A stretch of 64,000 bases of DNA from Clostridia bacterium. Its GTDB lineage: Bacteria > Bacillota > Clostridia > Oscillospirales > CAG-272. The stretch covers positions 121,426-185,425 of the forward strand of contig JAFQDF010000008.1 of the NCBI GenBank assembly GCA_017416185.1, read 5' to 3'. The first letter of the stretch is position 1. Each line of letters starts with the position of its first letter. The notes under the pieces are model-generated. The model did not search any database. It was given only the letters and a program-made list of their open reading frames with translations, and was not told the origin of the DNA. Positions 1-8,416 of the stretch are shown piece by piece. A program made the translations under genes and the position numbers.

Positions 1-3000
1 GACGGCGTAAAATTCGACTATACTGATTATCTTGATAATTCGGTAATGTTTGAGCTTCCGGAGGGCATCGCAGATGACGATGAGATTTCTGTCATTGTTA
101 CTCTCGACAGAGTGGATATTATGGAAGCTTATAAGAATTCCAATAAGACGATGGATTTTATTGACTACGCAACGGTAAGTGACGATGCATATGAGATCAG
201 AAATGCCATTGCCAAGGACAAGGTCGAATTTTTATCTAAGCTCGACGAAAAGGGAATTGCTTATACTACCGGTGAAGATTATGATACCGTTCTCAGTGGA
301 TTTGAGCTTATTATCAAAGCCGGTGATTTCAAGGATACGGCAAAAACTCTTGATAATGGAATGGATATAATTGTCGGCGAGGTATACGAGCCACAGAAAA
401 CAGAGCTTGTTGAAAATGAAGTGAATGTTTTTGATACCGGTATATTTGACAGCTCCGATTCCGGTTATGACGGTACCGGAATGGTCGTAGCTGTCCTCGA
501 TACAGGTCTTGATTACAACCATACGGCTTTTTCAACAGACAATTTTTCGTCCAAGACTCTCGGACTTACTTATGACGATGTTGAAAAGGTTATCAGTGAC
601 ACCAAGGCAAGCGAATTGTTCGACGGTCTTACAACTACAGATGTTTATATAAACGAAAAAGTTCCTTTCGGTTTCGACTATGCTGACAGCGATCCTGACG
701 TTTATTCGACCCACAACAATCACGGTACTCACGTTTCCGGTATTATTGTAGGCAATGACAGTAAGATCAGAGGTGTTGCTCCAAACGCACAGCTCGTTTC
801 TATGAAGATCTTCTCTGACGTTGAAGACTCCTCAAAGACTGCATGGATTCTGGCTGCTCTTGAGGATTGTGTTGTTCTCGGTGTTGATGTAATCAATATG
901 TCTATCGGTACAGCTTGCGGTTTCAGTAGAGAAACTGATGAGGAAGCGGTAGGCGGCATCTTTGATAAGATCCGTGATGCAGGCATCAATATGATCGTTG
1001 CTGCCTCAAACAGCTATAGCTCAGCATATGGTTCTGAAGCGAACGGTAACCTTGCACTTACCTCTAACCCTGATACAGGTACAGTTGGTTCACCTTCTAC
1101 CTATGAAGGCGTAATGTCCGTTGCGTCTATCAGTGGTACCGAGACTCCTTATCTTAAATATGGTAAAACCATTATATATTTCACCGAATCTTCAAACGCG
1201 GCAGGTGAGGAAAACAATTTCTTTGAAGAACTGCTTAAGGATAAGGAATCCTTAAAGATAGATTATGTACGTATTCCCGGTGTCGGTAGATCAGCCGATT
1301 ATACCGGACTTGATGTTAAGGGAAAAATCGCACTTGTTCGACGTGGTTCAAACACCTTCGAAGAAAAGGCGATGATCGCACAGGAGCAGGGTGCTGCAGG
1401 TATTATAATTTACAACAATGTATCCGGCGATATCAAGATGAACGTTGGTGAGGCTGAGCTTGCCGTTTGTTCCATTTCGCAGAACGACGGTGAGAATCTT
1501 GCAAAAAAAGATAAAGGTACGCTTCAACTCAGCAAAAGCCAGACATCCGGTCCTTTTATTTCTGACTTCTCATCCTGGGGTCCCAGCCCCAATCTCGAGC
1601 TTAAGCCTGAGATTACTGCTCACGGCGGAAGTATTCTTTCAGCAGTAACAGGCGGAAGCTATGACAGAATATCCGGTACTTCAATGGCTTGTCCCAACCT
1701 TGCAGGCGTTGTGGTTCTTTTAAGACAGTATGTTGTTGAGAACTTCCCTGATATTGCAAACGACAACCAAAAGATCAATATTCTTGTAAATTCACTTATG
1801 ATGTCCACTGCCGACATAGCTCTCGGTAAGAACGGACTTCCATATTCTGTAAGAAAACAGGGCGCAGGTCTTGCGAACCTTACAAGCTCCATAACCACGC
1901 CTGCGTGTATTACAACAAAAGATGCCGAAGGTAACGTAATGGATAAGGCGAAGATCCAGCTTGGCGATGACCCCGACCGCAAGGGTGAATATGAGCTTAT
2001 GTTTACAGTTCATAACTTCGGCAACAAGAAGGTTAAGTATAAGCTCGGCGCAATCGTGATGACGGAAGGTGTCAGTGAAACCAAGACAAATTCCGGTAAG
2101 ACCACCATAACTGAGGAATCTTATATTCTCGAGGGGGCATCCATCAAGATCGTTGACGTTGAGGGCGGCAAAAAGAGTGGCAATAAGATCAAGGTAGCTG
2201 CAGGAAAAGAAGCAACCGTAACAGTTAAGCTTACTCTTTCCGAAGAGGATAAGAAATATCTTGATAATTCCTTCGAAAACGGTATGTACGTTGAGGGCTT
2301 CATTACCCTTGATGCAAAGAGTGGAACCAAGATTGACCTTAACGTTCCTTATCTTGCATTCTACGGTGATTGGACTAAGGCTCCTATTTTTGACCTTACC
2401 TATTATGATACCAACGCAGATGAGCTTGATGACGGTATCGACGTTGAAGATAAGGTTATGGCTGATGCATACGCCTCCAGACCTGTCGGCGGTGTAAGTG
2501 ATGACTATGTTAGCTATCTCGGATCATATTATTTCCTTCAGGATCCTGACGATTTGCCTATTGCATCTCAGAGAGAGCATATATCACTATCAAATCAGAT
2601 AGGAACAATTCATTCTTTGCGCTACGTTTGGGCAGGAATGCTTCGAAATGCTGCCAAGATTGATATTTCTATTACCGATAAGATTACAGGCGATGTGATT
2701 TTTGAAGCAGAGGAAAAGGATGTCCGTAAATCTTACAGTGATGGCGGTGCAATGATCTATCCCGCTAACGTAGAGATAGAGTTTGACTCCATCGATTATA
2801 ACCTTGAGAATAACAGTGAATATATCGTTAAGCTTGAGGCACAGCTTGACTACGGCGATGGTGGTGTAAAGACTAATAAATCAAACGTATTTGAATTCCC
2901 GATTACAGCTGACTTTGAAGCTCCTACCATTTCAAAGGTTGAGTACAGCTACAAGTATGATAAGTCACTTGAGAAGAACAGACTGTACGCTGACGTGTAT

Positions 3001-6000
3001 ATTTATGACAATCATTATGCAATGTGTTCTCAGATCGGTTACGTAACCGAGGGTACTGATGAAAACGGTAACCCTACGCCTGAGATGAAAGCATTTGAGC
3101 GTTATATGACACCTGTGTACTCTGAAAGAAACAGCACTACGAAGGTTACATATGAACTTACAGATTACCTGTATGACATTAAAAACTTTGCATCGGACAA
3201 AAACACCTTTGTAATCACAGCATATGACTATGCACTTAATTTCTCTACGTTCCAGATCGGGCTTCCCGATAATTTCACAGAGTTCCTGTTCGACGGTCTC
3301 GAGGAGGGTCTGACACTCAGTCCCAATGAGGTATACACTCTTACTCCTACAGTAAATCCCGATGACCAGTGGGGAGAGCTTCTTGAATTCTCCTCTTCCA
3401 AGACAAGTGTTGTACGTGTAGTTAACAATAAGCTTGTTGCAGTTGCAAGCGGATCTGCTACTATTAAGGCTCAGGATCCCAACACCAATACAAGCATCAA
3501 CTTTAAGGTAAACGTACTTAAAGAGGGAGACGAGGGTTACAGAAAGTTTGACAAACCTGTAGCTGACGTATTTACTCTTGACGGCTTTGACACAAACAAA
3601 GCATACTTTATATTGGAAAACGAGGATAAGGATCTGGGTGATACCGGCAGTACAAACTATTTCGAAGGTAAGTACAATCTGGCTATGTATCCTTCCGAAA
3701 CAGTTACATTATTGTATTCACTTGATTCTTATTTCCCCAAGGATACAACAGTTAAGTTCGAATCCAGTAACGAAAAGATAGTTACTGTAGATGATTTCGG
3801 AGTTGTTAAGGCCGTTGAGGAGGGCTTTGCTTCCGTAACTGTCAAGGTACTTATGGATGATGAAAGTACTTACTACTCCGAAACCGTTTCCGTTGAGGTA
3901 AAGGATCCCTACGTTACAACAGGTCCCAGCCTTACGCACTATTACGGTAACGGCGGTCTCGTTGATATACCCAAGAGACTTTCTCTTACGGAGATTGGTT
4001 CATTTGCATTCTCTAACTTTAATTACATAATGAAGACAGAAGAAGAGCTTGCCATTGATGACAGAGAAACCTCAAAGCAGTGGTTTATCGGTGACGATTC
4101 CATTACAAAGGTTGTAATTCCAGAAGGTGTTGAAAAGATCAACTCCTACGCATTTGCAAATCTTACAGCTCTTGAAGAGGTTGTATTCCCCTCAACTCTT
4201 GAGCATATCGATTATGGTGCATTCTACAACTGTACGGCTCTTAAGAAGATTACATTCAGCTCCGATAACAATCTTAAGGTCATTAACCAGAATGCCTTTG
4301 AAAATTGTGCACTTGAAGGAACACTTGAGTTACCGGCTGTTTGTGTAATTTCAGACTACGCGTTTGCAGGTAACCAGGAGCTTGAGGGTGTTGTACTTGC
4401 AAAGACACTTATCTCTGTCGGCCAGTACGCGTTTGCCGGTTGTAAGAAGCTTGATGACATAACCATAGAATCACCTATTGTCAAGTACGGTGCGTATACA
4501 TTTACCGGATGTGAATCAATCAAGGAGTTCTATGTAAATGCTGCTGCTCTTCCTGAGGGAATGTTCCATCAGTGCAAGGAAATGACAAAGGTAACTATCG
4601 GTCCTGATGTGAATGATATTGGTGTATTTGCGTTCAGAGAAACAAAGATATCTGAATTTGAGATCGATAAAAAGAACAAGGCATTTAAGGTTCAGACTGC
4701 TGATCACATTATTACCGATGACGGCAAGACTCTTGTTTCGGTATCGCCTGAGCTTAAAGGTGAGTTCAGCGGTTCTACGATCAATGCCGATAACATAACG
4801 GAGATCGCTAAAGGTGCATTCTCCAGCAACCAGAAGATCAAATCCGTTTCCCTTGATAAGGTTACCAAGGTTGGAGACTACGGTCTCGCGTCAAACAAAT
4901 CCCTTGAATCCGTGAAGCTCGGTGAGCTTACTGAGCTCGGTGATTATGCCTTCTTTGAAGCTTCTATTTCAGAGATGCCTTCTTTTACCGAAAAGACAAA
5001 GATCGGTAAGTATGCGTTCTCATTCAGTAAACTTACGTCGGTGACTATTCCTGATAATATGGAGATTCTTGAAGGTACTTTCAGTGAGTGCTCTGCGCTT
5101 GCAACTGTTGTCATAGGAAACAATGTTACGATTGGTGATCATGCCTTCAGTATGAATAAGGATACCGCTTTTAAGGTTGAAGATCATACCGAAGAAACAG
5201 TCAAAACCGACAAGGAAGGAAACGAGGAAACAAAAGAAGAGAAATACTTCTATTACGTATTCTCCTCGCCTCTGACCTCTCTTACTATAGGTGATAATGC
5301 AGTTATAGGTGAAAGTGCATTTAATAACGCGGCAAGCCTTGAAACTGTTACTCTCGGCGAGGGAGCAGAACTGGGTAAGATGGCATTTTATAATACATCC
5401 AGCCTTAAGAATATCGATCTCTCCAAGGTTAAGTCCTTCGGCGATTACGCTATCTCAGGTGACGTTTATTATGCTTGTCTTGATGACAGTATGACAGTTG
5501 CCAAAGTAACCTCTGAGGGTACGTACCAATATACATATCACGGACCTCAGATTACTTCAATCGATATATCATCTGCCGAAAGTATCGGAGAATACTCATT
5601 CTCTTACTGCAGACAGCTTGTTGACTTAAAGTTAAGTGATAAGATCACTGAAATTCCCAAATATGCTTTTGCGGGATGTGATGCTCTTAAGAATATCAAC
5701 CTCGGCGGTATCGAAAAAATAGATGAATATGCATTTATGGAAAGTGGTCTTGAGAATATCGACATTTCAAAATGTGAAAGTGTTGGGGACTATGCTTTCG
5801 TTTCAAACCGTAAGCTTGCATCTGTAGTCCTTAACGAAAAGGGAACAGATATAGGTGAGGGTGCATTCTCATACTGCGATCCTCTCAAGAGTGTATCTAA
5901 CCTCAATATGTGCGAGAATATCGGTGATTACTCCTTTGCATACGATGCAATAACTGAGGTTGACCTTACCTCTGCTGTAAGCATCGGCAAGAATGCATTC

Positions 6001-7119
6001 TTGAAGGAGGAGATCACAGACTTCAAGGTAACTCTTGGCGATGACATTGAAAAGATGGGCGATAACCCCTTTGCAATGTGTAAGGTCGCACCCTTCTCAA
6101 CTATCAGTACCGAAAAGGTTAACGGTGAAAAGAAGGAAGTTGAGATATTCGACTTTGAACTCAGCGACAACGTTCTTGTTGTTGACGGTTCTCTCTACTG
6201 TAACAACGGACATGGTCTTGAGCTTATAACTTTCGCTGGCAGAGAGCTTAATGACGTTGCAATACATGAGGATACTATCCGTATTTCTGCTTATGCATTA
6301 GCAGGTAGTGACGTTGTAAGAGCAAAGATTCCGTTTATGACTACAGCAATCGGTCATAAGGCATTCTATCTCTGTGATAAGCTTGAGATGGTGATGTTTG
6401 GAAGCTACAACGTTCCTAACTTTGAGGAAGAATTTGATCCTAAGTATTATGAAACCTTTGATCATATCCCCGGAACGGGCGATTACGGTACATATACCGA
6501 TTATGACGGTAACGAGGTTCCGATCACCGGTACAGGAATGATTCCTTATTATATGTGGAATGCTACCGACGGTCAGTACTTTACCATATTCTACGGTGCA
6601 AACTTCGTTGATTATGTTGGTTATGTTGAAAACAAACCTATGGTAGTTAAGCCGATAAATGGTGTGGGTTATGACTCCTATATTTGTGATCAGTATTTTG
6701 ATCTCAGAATAGATGGTCCTTCAGCACCCGATAATACTGCTGTTGAAGCAATTAAGGCAATTAAGGCTATACCCGAGCGTGTGACTCTTGAGCACAAGAA
6801 TCTTGTAACAAAGGCTCGTGCTTCCTTTGACAAGATTGCCACAATAGAACAGCAGGCACTTGTGAACAATTACTCTGAGCTGATTACAGCAGAGCAGAGA
6901 ATCAAGTCTCTCGAGACTGAGGCTGATAAGGCACCTGTAGAGGATAATAAGATAAAGATAGGTACTGTTGTTCTTATTATTGTTATTGCTGTTGTTGTGC
7001 TTGCTGCAGTCACAGTTGCGTTCCTGTTCTTACGTAAGAGAAAAATGAACAAAACAGAATCTATTAAGGAGGACAGAGGTAATAATGATGGCAAGAATGA
7101 TGAAGAACAAGAGCTTTAA
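1..7119 (+). CDS. Cell-surface subtilase (S8) fused to BspA-like leucine-rich repeats; 5' end outside window
   Basis: The frame is open from base 1, so the true start lies upstream; numbering below is from the first internal Met (base 46). A short I9-like propeptide region comes first. The S8 triad is visible as Asp152 in AVLDTG, His226 in NNHGTHVSG and Ser546 in GTSMACP. A PA-like insert around residues 400-500 carries GKIALVRRG. This C5a-peptidase/lactocepin-like layout is followed by fibronectin-like segments, two Big_2-like domains (near bases 3300-3520 and 3690-3900), then about 2.4 kb of BspA-type LRR_5 repeats with the IGxxAF pattern. A membrane helix near bases 6958-7040 and a basic tail (FLRKRK) anchor the C-terminus, so the protease faces outward. 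It heads a run that includes a peptide importer, which suggests it supplies peptides. That role is inferred; the domains and the triad are seen directly. Confidence 0.93.
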   Translation, partial: DGVKFDYTDYLDNSVMFELPEGIADDDEISVIVTLDRVDIMEAYKNSNKTMDFIDYATVSDDAYEIRNAIAKDKVEFLSKLDEKGIAYTTGEDYDTVLSGFELIIKAGDFKDTAKTLDNGMDIIVGEVYEPQKTELVENEVNVFDTGIFDSSDSGYDGTGMVVAVLDTGLDYNHTAFSTDNFSSKTLGLTYDDVEKVISDTKASELFDGLTTTDVYINEKVPFGFDYADSDPDVYSTHNNHGTHVSGIIVGNDSKIRGVAPNAQLVSMKIFSDVEDSSKTAWILAALEDCVVLGVDVINMSIGTACGFSRETDEEAVGGIFDKIRDAGINMIVAASNSYSSAYGSEANGNLALTSNPDTGTVGSPSTYEGVMSVASISGTETPYLKYGKTIIYFTESSNAAGEENNFFEELLKDKESLKIDYVRIPGVGRSADYTGLDVKGKIALVRRGSNTFEEKAMIAQEQGAAGIIIYNNVSGDIKMNVGEAELAVCSISQNDGENLAKKDKGTLQLSKSQTSGPFISDFSSWGPSPNLELKPEITAHGGSILSAVTGGSYDRISGTSMACPNLAGVVVLLRQYVVENFPDIANDNQKINILVNSLMMSTADIALGKNGLPYSVRKQGAGLANLTSSITTPACITTKDAEGNVMDKAKIQLGDDPDRKGEYELMFTVHNFGNKKVKYKLGAIVMTEGVSETKTNSGKTTITEESYILEGASIKIVDVEGGKKSGNKIKVAAGKEATVTVKLTLSEEDKKYLDNSFENGMYVEGFITLDAKSGTKIDLNVPYLAFYGDWTKAPIFDLTYYDTNADELDDGIDVEDKVMADAYASRPVGGVSDDYVSYLGSYYFLQDPDDLPIASQREHISLSNQIGTIHSLRYVWAGMLRNAAKIDISITDKITGDVIFEAEEKDVRKSYSDGGAMIYPANVEIEFDSIDYNLENNSEYIVKLEAQLDYGDGGVKTNKSNVFEFPITADFEAPTISKVEYSYKYDKSLEKNRLYADVYIYDNHYAMCSQIGYVTEGTDENGNPTPEMKAFERYMTPVYSERNSTTKVTYELTDYLYDIKNFASDKNTFVITAYDYALNFSTFQIGLPDNFTEFLFDGLEEGLTLSPNEVYTLTPTVNPDDQWGELLEFSSSKTSVVRVVNNKLVAVASGSATIKAQDPNTNTSINFKVNVLKEGDEGYRKFDKPVADVFTLDGFDTNKAYFILENEDKDLGDTGSTNYFEGKYNLAMYPSETVTLLYSLDSYFPKDTTVKFESSNEKIVTVDDFGVVKAVEEGFASVTVKVLMDDESTYYSETVSVEVKDPYVTTGPSLTHYYGNGGLVDIPKRLSLTEIGSFAFSNFNYIMKTEEELAIDDRETSKQWFIGDDSITKVVIPEGVEKINSYAFANLTALEEVVFPSTLEHIDYGAFYNCTALKKITFSSDNNLKVINQNAFENCALEGTLELPAVCVISDYAFAGNQELEGVVLAKTLISVGQYAFAGCKKLDDITIESPIVKYGAYTFTGCESIKEFYVNAAALPEGMFHQCKEMTKVTIGPDVNDIGVFAFRETKISEFEIDKKNKAFKVQTADHIITDDGKTLVSVSPELKGEFSGSTINADNITEIAKGAFSSNQKIKSVSLDKVTKVGDYGLASNKSLESVKLGELTELGDYAFFEASISEMPSFTEKTKIGKYAFSFSKLTSVTIPDNMEILEGTFSECSALATVVIGNNVTIGDHAFSMNKDTAFKVEDHTEETVKTDKEGNEETKEEKYFYYVFSSPLTSLTIGDNAVIGESAFNNAASLETVTLGEGAELGKMAFYNTSSLKNIDLSKVKSFGDYAISGDVYYACLDDSMTVAKVTSEGTYQYTYHGPQITSIDISSAESIGEYSFSYCRQLVDLKLSDKITEIPKYAFAGCDALKNINLGGIEKIDEYAFMESGLENIDISKCESVGDYAFVSNRKLASVVLNEKGTDIGEGAFSYCDPLKSVSNLNMCENIGDYSFAYDAITEVDLTSAVSIGKNAFLKEEITDFKVTLGDDIEKMGDNPFAMCKVAPFSTISTEKVNGEKKEVEIFDFELSDNVLVVDGSLYCNNGHGLELITFAGRELNDVAIHEDTIRISAYALAGSDVVRAKIPFMTTAIGHKAFYLCDKLEMVMFGSYNVPNFEEEFDPKYYETFDHIPGTGDYGTYTDYDGNEVPITGTGMIPYYMWNATDGQYFTIFYGANFVDYVGYVENKPMVVKPINGVGYDSYICDQYFDLRIDGPSAPDNTAVEAIKAIKAIPERVTLEHKNLVTKARASFDKIATIEQQALVNNYSELITAEQRIKSLETEADKAPVEDNKIKIGTVVLIIVIAVVVLAAVTVAFLFLRKRKMNKTESIKEDRGNNDGKNDEEQEL

Positions 7120-8395
7120 AGCTGTTGCACTGTTGATTGTTTCCGTTATAACTTGCTTATTGATTACAGGTTGTGCTTCTGAGGATCACTACGAAACTCT
7201 TAATTCTGAAGGTTACACCGTTAGCGTCAAATTCGACGCTAACGGAGGTGTCTTTACAACAAATACAACGGTAATCGTTGATTCATTTGACCCTTCAAGC
7301 GGTCCTGAGATTTCTCTGATTTCTCCCGATGATGATGCCCGCGGTGACGGAAATACGTTCACAGCTACAAACAACGGATATTTCCTTGCAGGCTGGTATA
7401 AGGAACGTATTGAAGAAAGTGACGGTAGCTTTAGCTATGCAGGTAGGTGGAATTTTAAATCAGACAAGGTTACAATTGATCCCAATGCTACTTACAGTGC
7501 CGACGAACCTGTAATGACTTTATATGCTGCATGGATTCCCATGTTTAACGTTGACTTTTACAACCTTGACGATTCAAAACTTGTTGGAAGTTTCAAGTTT
7601 GACCCAAAAGACGTTTCTGAGATTTCAGTACCTTGTATCAACGAGGAAAAGGGAGAGGTTGAGCTCTTCGATTTCCCTGAAAGAGACGGATTTACTTTTG
7701 AAAACGCCTACTATGACGAGGCTGCAACCCAGAAGATCGAAACTGATACCTTTTTACATCCGGGCGTTGTAGATTATGAAAATGCAACTGCAACCGACAC
7801 CACGATGAACGTTTATGTTGAGTGGAAGGAAGGCGATTGGTATTATATCTATAATGCAGATCAGTTTATTGATCTCGCAAGCGTAAAGGGTTCCTATGAT
7901 ATCAAGGCTGATCTTGATTTCACTGATAAAAACTGGCCAACTTCATTTGTACACGGAAAGTTTGCCGGCTGTATAAACGGTAACGGTCATACATTAAAAA
8001 ATATTGAAATATTACAGCGAGATGCTTCAAAGGACCAAGCTGGTCTTTTTGGAAGCGTAGAAGCTGATGCTTATATCAATAATGTAAAATTTGACAATGT
8101 TACATTTACGATGCAGGCAGGCACAAGAAAGAGCGGCTCTTGCTTCGGTCTTTTTGCAGGTCGTATCGTAAGCGGTGCTACTCTTGACGGTGTAAGTATT
8201 ACTTCAAGCAAGCTTCAGATCGATTCTGACAGCTATTTTGGCACTGATGACTATTCGATCGGTCTTGTTTGCGGCTCCGGTGAAAATACCGGAATTACTA
8301 CCGCAGAGATTACTTATGAGGCAGTCGGTGAATATCCGGAAACAGTCACAGCGATCGTAAACGGATATACTGCTGTAAATGAACAAGAAAATTAA
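7085..8395 (+). CDS. Lipoprotein with InlB-type B-repeat and GLUG-like domain
   Basis: The start overlaps the preceding gene by 35 bases and follows an AAGGAGG ribosome site at about 7067. Residues 1-30 form a lipoprotein signal ending in the lipobox LITGC, so Cys30 should be lipidated and the protein held on the outer face of the membrane. Residues 40-125 resemble an InlB/Flg_new repeat (FDANGG ... GWY), a fold linked to surface and host contact. From about residue 250 there is a GLUG-like beta segment (YNADQFIDLASVKG, then NGNGHTLKNIEI). No catalytic motif is visible. A perfect 11-base inverted repeat lies inside the coding sequence at 7218-7245. The overlap with the protease gene suggests coupled translation and a shared surface role, which is inferred. 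Confidence 0.85.
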   Translation: MMARMMKNKSFKAVALLIVSVITCLLITGCASEDHYETLNSEGYTVSVKFDANGGVFTTNTTVIVDSFDPSSGPEISLISPDDDARGDGNTFTATNNGYFLAGWYKERIEESDGSFSYAGRWNFKSDKVTIDPNATYSADEPVMTLYAAWIPMFNVDFYNLDDSKLVGSFKFDPKDVSEISVPCINEEKGEVELFDFPERDGFTFENAYYDEAATQKIETDTFLHPGVVDYENATATDTTMNVYVEWKEGDWYYIYNADQFIDLASVKGSYDIKADLDFTDKNWPTSFVHGKFAGCINGNGHTLKNIEILQRDASKDQAGLFGSVEADAYINNVKFDNVTFTMQAGTRKSGSCFGLFAGRIVSGATLDGVSITSSKLQIDSDSYFGTDDYSIGLVCGSGENTGITTAEITYEAVGEYPETVTAIVNGYTAVNEQEN

Positions 8396-8416
8396 TGATA
8401 TAAAGGAGCAAATAAA

